The notes under the pieces: model-generated
Database searches by the model: none
The model's input: the letters and a program-made list of their open reading frames with translations, nothing else
What the model was told of the DNA's origin: nothing
Program-made: the position numbers and the translations under genes
Shown: piece by piece, positions 36,349 to 45,586 of the stretch
Layout of the letters: the number at the start of each line of letters is the position of its first letter
Position numbering within the stretch: the first letter of the stretch is position 1
NCBI GenBank assembly: GCA_026225255.1
Contig: JAMFSJ010000035.1
Span: 52,944-116,943, forward strand
Length of the DNA: 64,000 nucleotides
Source of the DNA: Methylacidimicrobium fagopyrum
GTDB taxonomy: Bacteria > Verrucomicrobiota > Verrucomicrobiia > Limisphaerales > UBA11358
Reading direction: 5' to 3'

Positions 36349-36378
36349 CTTTTGCGCTGGCTGCGCCGCGCGCAAAAG
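36349..36378. repeat. hairpin downstream of tRNA-Leu
   Basis: CTTTTGCGC (36349-36357) and GCGCAAAAG (36370-36378) form a 9-bp stem just past the tRNA 3' end on the minus strand. There is no T-run, so it may be a processing hairpin or a weak terminator. Confidence 0.5.
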
Positions 36379-36382
36379 TAGG

Positions 36383-36469
36383 TGGTGCCGACGGAGGGGG
36401 TCGAACCCACACATCCTCACGGATACTAGATTTTGAGTCTAGCGCGTCTGCCAATTCCGCCACATCGGC
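36383..36469 (-). tRNA. tRNA-Leu (anticodon CAA)
   Basis: 87 bases including an encoded CCA. The acceptor arms GCCGATG and CGTCGGC pair fully (one G-T), the anticodon stem CTAGA/TCTAG holds the loop CTCAAAA with CAA at 36433-36435, a variable arm TATCC-GTGA-GGATG shows it is class II, and the T arm GTGGG-TTCGACC-CCC(T)C has the TTCGA loop. It reads UUG. No att-like duplicate of its 3' end is visible in the window. Confidence 0.95.
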
Positions 36470-36545
36470 CACCGGTCGCTCAATATATTTAACCCGCGCC
36501 CGAAGTAAATAAATTTCTTGCAGAAAAACAAATATCGCGCCGCCA

Positions 36546-38213
36546 TTATTTGACTAAATTTGGCTCCGGTGTTTCCAAGGCGGCATGGCGATAATTGATT
36601 CCCAATTCGTCCAGGCGTTGCGCGTGAACTTGCAAACGGCGCATGAAATCATCCCAATTGCGCGCGTCTTTGGCCGACCACGTAATTTCTGCCAACGCGC
36701 AGGCGCGCGGAAAGGCCATGTATTCGGCGTGCTTCAAGTTGGAGATTTGTTCCGTCCACAAATTCCCCTGCGCGCCGAGAATGTGCGATTGCAATTCTGG
36801 CGGCACGTTTGTCGGCATCGGTTCGAAGGCATACATTTTATTCAACAACAGCGGGCCACCCCAACCAGCGGCCTTGGGTTCGCCGGCGCGGTTGGTTGAT
36901 TGGTAAAAATCAAAATAACAATACGCGGTCGGGGTCATTACCACGTCGTGACCGGCGCGCGCGGCTTCTTTCGCGCCGCCGATCCAGTCCATGACCGCGG
37001 CATTTTGTGGCAGGCCGCCCTGCAAAATTTCGCTCCAGCCGATCATTCGTTTACCATCCGCATTGACGGATTTTTCGATGCGCCGCACGAACCAGCTTTG
37101 CAATTCTTCTTCGTTCTTCAAGCCTTCACGTTTCATCAACGCCTGACAATCCGCGCTGTTCTGCCACGTTTCTTTCGGCACTTCGTCGCCGCCAATATGG
37201 ATGTATTGACCGGGAAACAATTGCGCTACTTCCTTCAGAATATTGGCGAGAAAAACGAAGGTCTCTTCTTTGGCGGGATCGTAAATGCCGTTGAAAATAC
37301 CGGCCGTCATCGAAGGCGTAAACGGTCCGCCGGTGCAACTATATTGCGGATACGCCGCGAGCGCGGCGGTCGCGTGACCCGGCATTTCGATTTCGGGAAC
37401 GATCGTGATGTGCCGTGCCGCCGCGTATTGGATCACTTCGCGAATATCGTCCTGCGTATAAAATCCACCGTAACGTCCATCCGCGCCGTAAGCGGTGGTG
37501 GAATTGCTCGGAAAACCAAAACCGTTGCCGGCGCGCCACGCGCCGATCTCAGTGAGCTTGGGATATTTTTTGATCTCAATGCGCCAGCCATGATCATCCG
37601 TCAAATGCCAGTGGAAGGTGTTCAATTTATGCAGTGCCATCGCGTCGAGAAATGTTTCCACCTCAGACTTATTGAAAAAATGGCGGCTCACATCGAGCAT
37701 GAATCCACGCCATTGAAAGCGCGGCCAGTCTTGGATGTGAACGCACGGAATTTGCCACGCCACATTACTGACCGCATTCGTCGAAAAAATTTCCGGCGGC
37801 AATAATTGCAATAAAGTCTGCACACCGTAAAACAATCCAGTTTGCGTCGGCGCCCGAATGACGATCGAATTTGACGCCACGGTCAATTCATAACCTTCCG
37901 GGCCCAGATTGGTATTGGCATTTTTGTCCGTCAATAAGATGCTGTTGGCAATGGTGCTATCGCGAAAGAATTGAATGCCGTTTTTAAGCGGATAGCCCGT
38001 GGCCGTGCGCAGCGGTGCCGTCAAAAATTTGGCCGTCGCCTGCGAGGCGAAGTCAGTGTAAATACGCGTGCCCGAAGTCAGCGTGAACCGACCGGCTTGC
38101 ACCTCCACTTGCTGTGGTTGCGGAATGACCGTCAGACTATTGGCGGCAAAAGTTGCGTTGCCGGCGATGATCAAGCCAAGCGTTATTCCCAAAATGACGG
38201 ACTTCATTTTCAT
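36546..38213 (-). CDS. secreted beta-N-acetylhexosaminidase (GH20)
   Basis: Removes terminal GlcNAc/GalNAc, for example from chitobiose. ATG 38213 gives a signal peptide (MKMKSVILGITLGLIIAGNATFA). The N-terminal GH20b-like domain (LTVIPQPQQVEVQAGRFTL) precedes the catalytic barrel with DDHGWRIEIKKYPKLTEIGAWR, EIEMPGHATAALAAYP and the catalytic Asp-Glu in HIGGDEVPKETW; the WGGPLL and LGAQGNLWTE segments complete the active site. Length 555. It follows the GH18 gene by about 15 bases, so the two are likely co-transcribed for chitin breakdown. Confidence 0.93.
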   Translation of the reverse strand: MKMKSVILGITLGLIIAGNATFAANSLTVIPQPQQVEVQAGRFTLTSGTRIYTDFASQATAKFLTAPLRTATGYPLKNGIQFFRDSTIANSILLTDKNANTNLGPEGYELTVASNSIVIRAPTQTGLFYGVQTLLQLLPPEIFSTNAVSNVAWQIPCVHIQDWPRFQWRGFMLDVSRHFFNKSEVETFLDAMALHKLNTFHWHLTDDHGWRIEIKKYPKLTEIGAWRAGNGFGFPSNSTTAYGADGRYGGFYTQDDIREVIQYAAARHITIVPEIEMPGHATAALAAYPQYSCTGGPFTPSMTAGIFNGIYDPAKEETFVFLANILKEVAQLFPGQYIHIGGDEVPKETWQNSADCQALMKREGLKNEEELQSWFVRRIEKSVNADGKRMIGWSEILQGGLPQNAAVMDWIGGAKEAARAGHDVVMTPTAYCYFDFYQSTNRAGEPKAAGWGGPLLLNKMYAFEPMPTNVPPELQSHILGAQGNLWTEQISNLKHAEYMAFPRACALAEITWSAKDARNWDDFMRRLQVHAQRLDELGINYRHAALETPEPNLVK

Positions 38214-38228
38214 TATAAGAATCAAATT

Positions 38229-39623
38229 TTAAGGTGGTGTTTGGATACGGTAAAAGCGGACAGGCTGGTTCGTCAATGCCCCAGCATCTTTGATTAGCAA
38301 CGGTCCGCCTGCGCCGGGAATATTGGTAGTGAGCAAGGTGTTCCAAATGCCGGAGGTGAAATCGTTGCGCCATTGGACCCGATAAGAACCCAAGGCGATG
38401 CTGGTGAACATGAGATTGATATCATTGCCGCTGCGTTGAAGATTCGTGCGGCCCGGAGTGGCGAGTGCTTGCTTGATCGCTTGCAGCAACGGGTCGGGTT
38501 GGCCGGACGTATGATCTTGCGCCAGCTCAAAGATCATGACGCCGCCGAGTTTGTGATTGCGGACATAACTTACTTTCGCCTGACACGCCCGCGCGTCGTC
38601 GTAAGAGATGAACGCGTTATTGATCGGATTGGCGTTAGTGATACTCAAGTAGGCCGACTGTGCGTTCGCATCCCATTGATATAAGTTCGGTTGGTAATAA
38701 CCGGCCATGAGATCCGTGTAACGATAGGCCGTGACCGTTGGCGCATTGATCCAAGATTGTCGTGGCTGGGTGATGCTCGATGCCGAGCTGCCGGTGCCGC
38801 CGGTCCAAACATAACCATAGAATGGAATGCCGATCGCCAGCTTCGCCGGCGTGAGGCCGTTTGTGATGAAGTTATTTACGGCGGCGTCAATGGAAGGAAC
38901 CAGACCGCCGGAACTCGGGAACCGGTAACCGCCGTCATAGATGGGCGAGTTGAACCAAGTCACCCAGCCGTCATACGCGCCGGACAGGTCATAAGTCATG
39001 ATATTGAGCTGGTCAAACTGGTTTTGAATGGCCGCAAACATGGTGTATTCCGCCGTGGGCGAATCGCCGTAAGGTGGATAAGCTTCGACCGCCGCCGTCA
39101 ATAATTTAGGTTGCGCAAATTGGTTTAAAGCGAACCGCAGACTGTTAACAAAATTGGTATATTGCGGAGCATCGGTAGATGGAAACGGTTCCCAATCCAG
39201 ATCAATCCCATCATAACCGCGCGTCGTCATGAAATTTGTCAGATTGTTGATGAAGATGGAAAGGTTAGTGCTGCTGGTTGCTCCCTGGAAATCACCCTCG
39301 CTGCCGGCACCGCCCACACAAAAAAGCACTTTGACGCCCAAGGCGTGCGCCCGGGTGATCAAGTCGGTTGAATTATTTACCGTCAAGCCGTTGACACTGC
39401 TATTCAGGGTGCCGTCCGGATTGGGCGTCACCACAAAATGAATGATGTGCGTGACGGCCGAGTAATCAATCGCTGACGCCGGCATGCCGGAATTCTGTTC
39501 GTAACCGGGGTAATAGGCCGTCGTCCAAAAGCCGGCCATGGCGGATCGGGCACAGAAAAACAGCGCGGCCAGCAAGGTTGTCAGGGAACAAACCCGCTGG
39601 CACCGGCGGCGATTAAGAACCAT
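38229..39623 (-). CDS. secreted GH18 chitinase-like glycoside hydrolase
   Basis: A 464-residue enzyme with a signal peptide (CSLTTLLAALFFCARSAMAG). The catalytic DxxDxDxE motif is intact in YDGIDLDWEPF near residue 145, the SxGG equivalent is VLFCVGGAGS, and the barrel continues through LNIMTYDLSGAYDGW and IPFYGYVW. After residue ~400 an extra module of about 65 residues (from NLQRSGNDINLMF to RFYRIQTPP) resembles the C-termini of two other secreted proteins in this window. The start is ATG 39623; TTG 39629 is less likely. Endo-acting chitinase to pair with GH20 is the natural reading. Confidence 0.9.
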   Translation of the reverse strand: MVLNRRRCQRVCSLTTLLAALFFCARSAMAGFWTTAYYPGYEQNSGMPASAIDYSAVTHIIHFVVTPNPDGTLNSSVNGLTVNNSTDLITRAHALGVKVLFCVGGAGSEGDFQGATSSTNLSIFINNLTNFMTTRGYDGIDLDWEPFPSTDAPQYTNFVNSLRFALNQFAQPKLLTAAVEAYPPYGDSPTAEYTMFAAIQNQFDQLNIMTYDLSGAYDGWVTWFNSPIYDGGYRFPSSGGLVPSIDAAVNNFITNGLTPAKLAIGIPFYGYVWTGGTGSSASSITQPRQSWINAPTVTAYRYTDLMAGYYQPNLYQWDANAQSAYLSITNANPINNAFISYDDARACQAKVSYVRNHKLGGVMIFELAQDHTSGQPDPLLQAIKQALATPGRTNLQRSGNDINLMFTSIALGSYRVQWRNDFTSGIWNTLLTTNIPGAGGPLLIKDAGALTNQPVRFYRIQTPP

Positions 39624-39657
39624 AAACAATGGTGCCCGCTGAAGTTTCCATTGTCAC

Positions 39658-40498
39658 TTATTGATGGACGGTCGTCACACTCTGCAATTTGGCCCAATCC
39701 GGGTTTGACGGACGGTTAATGGTAAGAGTTTGGATCGGCCACTTGGTGCGGCCATCGATCAGTTTATAGATTTCAGAATGCCCGTCACAAAATGAAAGGC
39801 CGTAACCGCGGTTATGTCGCATCGCCGGCACATCCGCAAATGGACGCGTGCTGGTCATATCCACCAAAAAAAAAACCGTCATTGATACTCAATTCATGTT
39901 CATCAATCAGATACCAAGTCGTGACGGCGGAGCGGACGGCAGAATCCTTTAAATAGGCGAGGTATTGATCTGATCCGGGCGTGCCATAAACGGCTGAATT
40001 TTGCGCGTTGGTGGAACCGACCCAGGCATTCATGGAAACGCTCCGAACCTTGGGCACCCCGGCGGTCTGGGCCGGATCCGAAGGACAATGATAGCAGCCC
40101 ATGCTTTGATTATAAGACCAGAAAGTTCCGGTGGTGATACAAAGCGGATTGGTGGAATCAAGCACCCCCGGAGTGACTTGCCCATAGGCTGCGGTGTTGT
40201 CGCTCATGTCGCCTTGAATCCAGGAGTTCAATGACAGCCCGGCGATTCCAATATTGCGGGCATACGCTCCGTTATTATCATTCGCATACATGATGCCGCA
40301 CAAATTCAACTGCTTCAGATTGTTTAAACATTGAATCTGCTTGGCTTTTTCTTTTGCCCGCCCCAAGGCCGGCAGCAGCATGGCGGCCAGGATGGCGATG
40401 ATGGCGATCACGACCAGAAGTTCAATCAGGGTGAAACCCATCCGGCCATCAGGCGCAGACGGTGAACCTGACTTGTCGCTGACGATGTGATTTTTCAT
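39658..40498 (-). pseudogene. DUF1559-like pseudopilin, frame broken at a T10 run
   Basis: The 5' part (40498-39876) begins with the class III prepilin segment [20 protein letters not shown] and [20 protein letters not shown], then a pseudopilin-like body to [11 protein letters not shown]. At a run of ten T (39875-39866 on this strand) the frame shifts. The remainder, [36 protein letters not shown] to the stop at 39658, is in the next frame and has the H-x9-DG signature. One T fewer would restore an intact ~280-residue protein. The cause may be sequencing error, slippage or real decay. It lies upstream of the chitinase genes on the same strand. Confidence 0.8.
39866..39875 (-). repeat. T10 homopolymer at the frameshift
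   Basis: Ten consecutive A on the plus strand. Nine T restore the reading frame [12 protein letters not shown] in the pseudopilin gene. Confidence 0.9.
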
Positions 40499-40569
40499 TT
40501 TTTACTTCATTGAACCGGCCGGGGCATTTCGGCCCCGGCCGGTGAATCGACTTTGCGAACGTGTTAACA

Positions 40570-42909
40570 TTACTGCAACTGAACCCGGAAGAATTTTTGC
40601 GTTCCGGTGATGGAGTTGGTGAACGGCGAGGTTGCGCCGCTGACCGTGGTGTAAGGTCCGTTCACCGCCGGTGCCGATTGCAAGGTGCCGACCGACCAGC
40701 GAATGACGAGGTTGTTACCGGATGTTTGGGCAGTGACATGCGTGGTGTTCAAAAAGTGGTTCTGAATCTGCCCTGGACTGAGCGCATAGTTATAGATGGC
40801 TACGTCATCAACGCCCGCATTGGCACCTAAGAAAGCGCCGTCGGTTCGCTGACCAATGACTTCGGGTGCGCCCGCAATGGACACATCGCCGTTAAGTCCT
40901 TGCGGAGTATAGCCGGTGCCGGCCACGGTCTGACTGGTATTGGCGCTGCCGGGTGCGCCATTGATGTAGAATTGAATATTCGTGCCGTCATCGGTCAGCA
41001 CTAAATAATACCAGGTTCCGGGCACGGAGACCGGGTTGGACAGATCGGTTCCGAACGATGACAGCGAGCCGCCATTATAGAGCACCATGGTCCAATAAGC
41101 GGGAATGTTGCCATATTCATAAAGGTTCCAACCGGTCACGTTATTGCCAAAGTTCTTATTGCTCATGGAGGCGAGTGGCGTGCGGAATTGTCCATCGACG
41201 GAATCGGGCCGGACCCAGGCTTCCACCGACCACGCGCCGAACGGATTCAGTTCCAAAGCGTAAGGAACGGTTACAGTGCCGCCTTGTCCGATGAGGGCGG
41301 TTTGCGGATCTCGCAAATCAACTGCCGCATTGGTTTCATGCGGAATGCCGGGAGCGATGCCCCAACTGATCGGTCCCAAAACGTTGGAATAAGAGCCATC
41401 AAAGCTGCCGACTGCGTCCACCGCGGTGATCGCATTCGTCGGTTCATCCAACCGCCAGTAAGCGACCGGACTGTCCGCCGCCACGACCGCACCATAGCCG
41501 TTGGTCAGCGGCACGCTGACGGTGCGGGCTTGCACCGTCAACAAGGCGGCATTGCTGTAGGAATTGAAAGGGTTGCTTGCAATCACCGCATATTGATTGC
41601 CGCTCATCGCTGCTTGAACATTGGTCAGCCAAAGCGTATCAGCCGTTTGATTGGTCAACACGGTGAAAGTTGTGCCCGTATTGGTCTGCACATACCATTG
41701 ATAGCTGATCGGCAAGGCACCGCCGGCGGCGATGCGGAAAGCCGCATGACTGCCCGCCTTGCGCGTGATGGAAAACGGCGGCCCGGCAATGTTAAGATTG
41801 GTCAAGACCGACAGGCTCGCCAGAGCTGAATTGGTCGAACCAGCCGCGCTGGAAACGGTCACGGAAAATTGCGCGCCGTCATCCGCCGGATAGTGCGAAA
41901 CAAAAGTATAATCCGCATTCGTGGCCCCGGAAATCGTTCCCGAACCTAGTCGGCTCCACTGATAGAAGAGCGGCCCCGTGCCGTTGGCGATGATGCTGAA
42001 AGTCACGGGCGTGCCGGAATAATTGGTTTCGGCGACCGGAGCGTTGAGGATTCCCGGTGGCGTCACCGCAATGCGAAATGAATTCGTTCCGATTTGATAA
42101 TGGGTGCTGACTTGGCCGGCCGTCAGGGCATTGGTATAAAAGGCGACTTCATCCACGCCGCCGTTCCAAGGGCCGTAAGGCGGAAAGCCGGCGTTTTGAA
42201 CCCCGCCGATTTGTCCGTCTGATCCGTTGTCCGCGAGATAAGTGGTGGAGCTGGCCGTCGCGACCTGCACGCCGTTGACATAGAAGGTCTGATTAGTGCC
42301 GTCAAAGGTTCCGACCAAGTGAGTCCATTGGAGCGGCACCACTGCGGTGGGACTTAGGAATCCGGCGTTCCTCATGTTAAAGAGCCACGAACTGCCCGGC
42401 CCCGGCGTCTGGCCGATCAGCCAACCGGAAGCTCCCGAATAGGGTCCCGAACCAAACACGCCAAACATACCGACGATGGAAAGATAGGCCCCACCGTTAT
42501 TTGGCGAAACTGCCTGCACCCAGCACTCAATGGAAAAAGCCGCTCCAGAAACGCCATCCGCCTTGGTTGGCGCGAGCAACGAATTGAAGGGGATGTCGAT
42601 GAAACCATAATCATTGTTCGGACCGCCGGAAAAGCTGATGGAATTTGTGGCAATGCCTGCCAGTCCCAACGTCGGAGTGGTGCCTTCCACATTGGGAATA
42701 TAAGTGGCGTCAAGGCCGTTGCCGGAGGAATCAGTCGCGACCGAAGCGCCCGCCGATTCTTCTAGGCGATAATAAGCGACCGGATGATCCGCGAGAACGG
42801 TAGTGGGATAATCCGCCGCGCCGGCGCTGCCGCAGAAATATAGGGTGGACGCCGCCAGCAACGGCAAAATTTTATAACGACTGGGAATTAGTTTACGGAT
42901 TGATTTCAT
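40570..42909 (-). CDS. secreted protein with two LamG-type and immunoglobulin-like domains
   Basis: 779 residues with a signal peptide (KILPLLAASTLYFCGSAGA). Two concanavalin/LamG domains are visible: the first from YPTTVLADHPVAYYRLEES to GGVDEVAFYTNALTAGQVSTHYQ, the second from AVVAADSPVAYWRLDEP to GVDDVAIYNYALSPGQIQNHF. Between them lie Ig-like modules (GTGPLFYQWSRLG...DDGAQFSVTVSSAAGS and GALPISYQWYVQ...NQYAVIASNPF). A C-terminal ~50-residue module ends FFRVQLQ. LamG and Ig domains bind glycans or proteins, so a cell-surface adhesion role is probable; no enzyme motif is seen. Confidence 0.85.
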   Translation of the reverse strand: MKSIRKLIPSRYKILPLLAASTLYFCGSAGAADYPTTVLADHPVAYYRLEESAGASVATDSSGNGLDATYIPNVEGTTPTLGLAGIATNSISFSGGPNNDYGFIDIPFNSLLAPTKADGVSGAAFSIECWVQAVSPNNGGAYLSIVGMFGVFGSGPYSGASGWLIGQTPGPGSSWLFNMRNAGFLSPTAVVPLQWTHLVGTFDGTNQTFYVNGVQVATASSTTYLADNGSDGQIGGVQNAGFPPYGPWNGGVDEVAFYTNALTAGQVSTHYQIGTNSFRIAVTPPGILNAPVAETNYSGTPVTFSIIANGTGPLFYQWSRLGSGTISGATNADYTFVSHYPADDGAQFSVTVSSAAGSTNSALASLSVLTNLNIAGPPFSITRKAGSHAAFRIAAGGALPISYQWYVQTNTGTTFTVLTNQTADTLWLTNVQAAMSGNQYAVIASNPFNSYSNAALLTVQARTVSVPLTNGYGAVVAADSPVAYWRLDEPTNAITAVDAVGSFDGSYSNVLGPISWGIAPGIPHETNAAVDLRDPQTALIGQGGTVTVPYALELNPFGAWSVEAWVRPDSVDGQFRTPLASMSNKNFGNNVTGWNLYEYGNIPAYWTMVLYNGGSLSSFGTDLSNPVSVPGTWYYLVLTDDGTNIQFYINGAPGSANTSQTVAGTGYTPQGLNGDVSIAGAPEVIGQRTDGAFLGANAGVDDVAIYNYALSPGQIQNHFLNTTHVTAQTSGNNLVIRWSVGTLQSAPAVNGPYTTVSGATSPFTNSITGTQKFFRVQLQ

Positions 42910-43049
42910 ATGTGATTTGAGGTTTTGGTCGGTAGTTGCTCCTTGCTACTCTGAACCCGACTCTAGCTTGAATTTGAAGGCCGTCATCCCCCTGTATTAG
43001 GGGGAATTCCAATCTTAAGTAGCAACGCTGAAAGTGCAGCGAAGATGAA

Positions 43050-44156
43050 TTATTTTTCGAGATAGCGGACGACGGCTTCCGTCCGCGTGCGCACCTTGAG
43101 CCGTTCGAAAATGCTTTTGATATAACCGTGCACGGTCCAAACGCTGATGCCCATGGTCTGCGCGATTTCCTTGTCAACACAGCCTTTGCTTAATAAGCCG
43201 AGCACTTCGCGTTCACGCCGCGTAAGCTTGGCCAAGGCTGAATTATCGGGCGCGGAAGGCAGTTGCAGCAATTCTTGAAAATAATATTTAACGCGCAACA
43301 GCAGGTCTTCCGTCATCAATTCTGAACGCGTGATGACGCTGAGGATCGGTTCTAACAAGCGGTCCGGCTTAACGCGCTTAACCAGATAACCATTACAGCC
43401 ACCGGGAGTAGAAACAAACATCTGATCGCCGTCGGCATGGACGGAATACACGAGCGCAGGCACGCCGGGTTGAATCGGGGCGATGGTGCCGTTGGACTTA
43501 TATCCCAGGCGACCGGCCATATTATGATTTAGCAGAACCATCCGCGGCTTGTGAACGGAGAGAGCGTGATTGAAGGCTTCCACGGAATCGCAGGCCACGC
43601 TGCTGAAGCCGGATTGTTGATCAATGCTCCAACACATGGCCCGACGAATACCCGCATCCAACTCGACAACCAATACTCTTTGCCGGTTAGGATTCGCTGG
43701 CAAAATCTCGACATTCGCGCTGGTCGGTCGGTCGATCAGCGTATGAATGGTCGTGTAAGTCCACAGCACGGGATTCGCACACCATTCAAAACTGACAATC
43801 AATTCCCGGGTGAAGCGTTGACTGACCAGCGGCCAACCTTCACTCGCCACCATTTGATAAATCTGGCTGGCCTTGACGGCGGCCGCTTCAATGTCCGGCA
43901 GTCCCAAAGGGAAAAAATAGCCAACGCCGTCGTGTTCGATATGTGCGGCTAAGGCTTGACCCGCCTCGCCCGAGGCGGGGAAATGGTAACGCCTTAAGAG
44001 TAATCGTTGCCGCCAATAATGCGGTGTGGTTTTGGGAGGATTTTTTTCGACGAGACTTAAACCTGGCGGATCAAGTTCTTCGACCGTGGAAATTTCGGCA
44101 AGAGATTCAACTCCTGCGGAATGATGAATAGATTTATTTAAAAATCGTTTTGACAC
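43050..44156 (-). CDS. LuxR-type regulator with a degenerate receiver domain
   Basis: 368 residues. A C-terminal LuxR helix-turn-helix is clear (LTRREREVLGLLSKGCVDKEIAQTMGISVWTVHGYIKSIFERL). Before it, RQRVLVVELDAGIRRAM to YLVKRVKPDRLLEPI has the layout of a receiver, but the phospho-Asp position is Asn (MVLLNHNMAGR), the N-terminal acidic pair is altered and only the Lys (YLVKR) is kept, so phosphorylation is unlikely. Residues 1-150 are unassigned. Start GTG 44156. It sits upstream of the LamG, pseudopilin and chitinase genes on one strand and may control them. A palindromic insert encodes PASGEAGQA at about residue 62. Confidence 0.8.
   Translation of the reverse strand: MSKRFLNKSIHHSAGVESLAEISTVEELDPPGLSLVEKNPPKTTPHYWRQRLLLRRYHFPASGEAGQALAAHIEHDGVGYFFPLGLPDIEAAAVKASQIYQMVASEGWPLVSQRFTRELIVSFEWCANPVLWTYTTIHTLIDRPTSANVEILPANPNRQRVLVVELDAGIRRAMCWSIDQQSGFSSVACDSVEAFNHALSVHKPRMVLLNHNMAGRLGYKSNGTIAPIQPGVPALVYSVHADGDQMFVSTPGGCNGYLVKRVKPDRLLEPILSVITRSELMTEDLLLRVKYYFQELLQLPSAPDNSALAKLTRREREVLGLLSKGCVDKEIAQTMGISVWTVHGYIKSIFERLKVRTRTEAVVRYLEK
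43960..43979 (-). repeat. palindrome inserted in the LuxR-type gene
   Basis: CCCGCCTCG-CC-CGAGGCGGG is a perfect 9-bp inverted repeat inside the coding sequence, encoding the low-complexity PASGEAG in a segment without domain assignment. Confidence 0.6.
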
Positions 44157-44382
44157 AGAATTTTACCGCCTCCTGCGTCCATGAAAAGTCATTTGCCGCC
44201 AAACGTCAATATGTGCTTTATAATTAATGGGTTATACTTGCGGCTTGAGGCCGGGCAAGCCGACATGTTCATCGAGATTGAAAGCGCGACATTTGCGTTT
44301 GATGTGTGGGAGAATTTTTAGCCTCCATACTTCCCTGCCATAATAAGTTGCCTTGCGCCGTTGAGATGTTTTCAATGTTGGC

Positions 44383-45156
44383 ATGATTGCAAAACGGGTC
44401 ATTCCTTGTCTCGATGTTCACGACGGTCAGGTCACGCGCGGCGTCCAATTCGGCGTCGCCGAAACCGGCGGCCTGCGCAACGTCGGCGATCCCGTGGAAC
44501 TCGCCTTGCGCTACAACGAACAAGGCGCGGACGAAATGGTTTTCTTCGATATCACCGCCACTGCGCACGGTCGCGGCACGATGGTGGACGTGATTGAGCG
44601 CGTTGCTGACCAATGTTTCATGCCGCTCACCGTCGGTGGCGGTATCAAATCCGTGGACGATATGTTCACGATGTTGCGCGCCGGGGCGGATAAAATCAGC
44701 ATCAACTCCAGCGCCCTCGCGAATCCTGATCTCATCCGGCAAGGTGCGGAAAAATTCGGCAGCCAGTGCATCGTCGTTTCCATTGATGCCAAGAAAATTG
44801 CGCCCGATAAATGGGGCGTCTTCTCCCATGGCGGCCGCAAAGACACCGGTCTCGACGCCGTCGAATGGGCGAAGCGCGCCGTTGCGCTGGGCGCCGGCGA
44901 AATCGTCTTGAACTCCATTGACGCCGACGGCACGAAGCAAGGTTTCGATCTCGTCATCACGCGGCGCGTCAGTGAATCCGTCAGTGTGCCCGTCGTGGCC
45001 AGCGGCGGCGCGGGCACGGTGGAACACATGGCGGAAGTTTTGCTAGCCGGACGCGCCGACGCCGTGCTCGCCGCGAGTATTTTCCATTTTGGAACTTTCA
45101 CCGTCGGCGAGGTAAAACAGTTTTTGAAGCAGCAGAATATTTCAGTGCGACTTTAA
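44383..45156 (+). CDS. hisF: imidazole glycerol phosphate synthase, cyclase subunit HisF
   Basis: Histidine biosynthesis: cyclises PRFAR with ammonia from HisH to imidazole glycerol phosphate and AICAR. The 257-residue TIM barrel has the catalytic Asp in [19 protein letters not shown] (residue 11) and in VVSIDAKKI, plus phosphate loops [13 protein letters not shown] and [15 protein letters not shown]. No hisH or other his gene is adjacent. The 226-base gap to the divergent LuxR gene contains a perfect TATAAT at 44219-44224 but no well-spaced -35. Confidence 0.96.
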   Translation: MIAKRVIPCLDVHDGQVTRGVQFGVAETGGLRNVGDPVELALRYNEQGADEMVFFDITATAHGRGTMVDVIERVADQCFMPLTVGGGIKSVDDMFTMLRAGADKISINSSALANPDLIRQGAEKFGSQCIVVSIDAKKIAPDKWGVFSHGGRKDTGLDAVEWAKRAVALGAGEIVLNSIDADGTKQGFDLVITRRVSESVSVPVVASGGAGTVEHMAEVLLAGRADAVLAASIFHFGTFTVGEVKQFLKQQNISVRL

Positions 45157-45586
45157 TAGAGAAATAAAAAGCTCAACGCGCTAACGCATTTTTATCGAAT
45201 AGATAGCGTCGACTAAGCGAAGAGCGATGTTCTTGCCGCAGGTATAAAATGGATTGCACAACTCATTTGAGTCATTCGATTTAAGCTCCACGAGTCACGA
45301 ACCCAGGGCAAGAAATCTATTTTTATATAGGGATACGAACGCCCTTCCAGCGATCGCCCTTATCGCGCTGGAATACAATAACTTAACGCTATTTCCAGGT
45401 TCACCAGATTCGCCCCGGAACCGATGAATTCGCCTTGCTGGCGGCGTCTATTTCACGATTATTCTTGCAATAATAGATTGAATACTAGATGTTAATGATA
45501 ACGTTTCCCCAAAAAAATCTTACCTTGTAAAACAATTTTTTGGGGCGATTCAGAATCAGAAGTTGCAATCATAAATTTGTTCTCTT
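45157..45586. other. 430-base non-coding spacer with inverted repeats
   Basis: No gene is supported. It holds a small hairpin CCAGCG...CGCTGG near 45347-45373, a distant inverted pair TTCTTGCC near 45230 and GGCAAGAA near 45308, and an inverted repeat CCCCAAAAAA (45507-45516) with TTTTTTGGGG (45536-45545) about 40 bases before the next start. The AT-rich stretch 45450-45500 is the probable promoter region. Confidence 0.5.

Noticed and set aside
36383..36469. tRNA-Leu as an integration site of a genomic island
   Set aside because: No integrase gene and no duplicate of the tRNA 3' end are seen in the window.
36900..37805. 301-residue open frame antisense to the GH20 gene
   Set aside because: Shadow of a gene with intact catalytic motifs; no start context and no family resemblance.
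44219..44224. TATAAT as hisF promoter
   Set aside because: A perfect -10 but the only TTG-type -35 is 20 bases away and the start codon is about 160 bases downstream; too weak to call.
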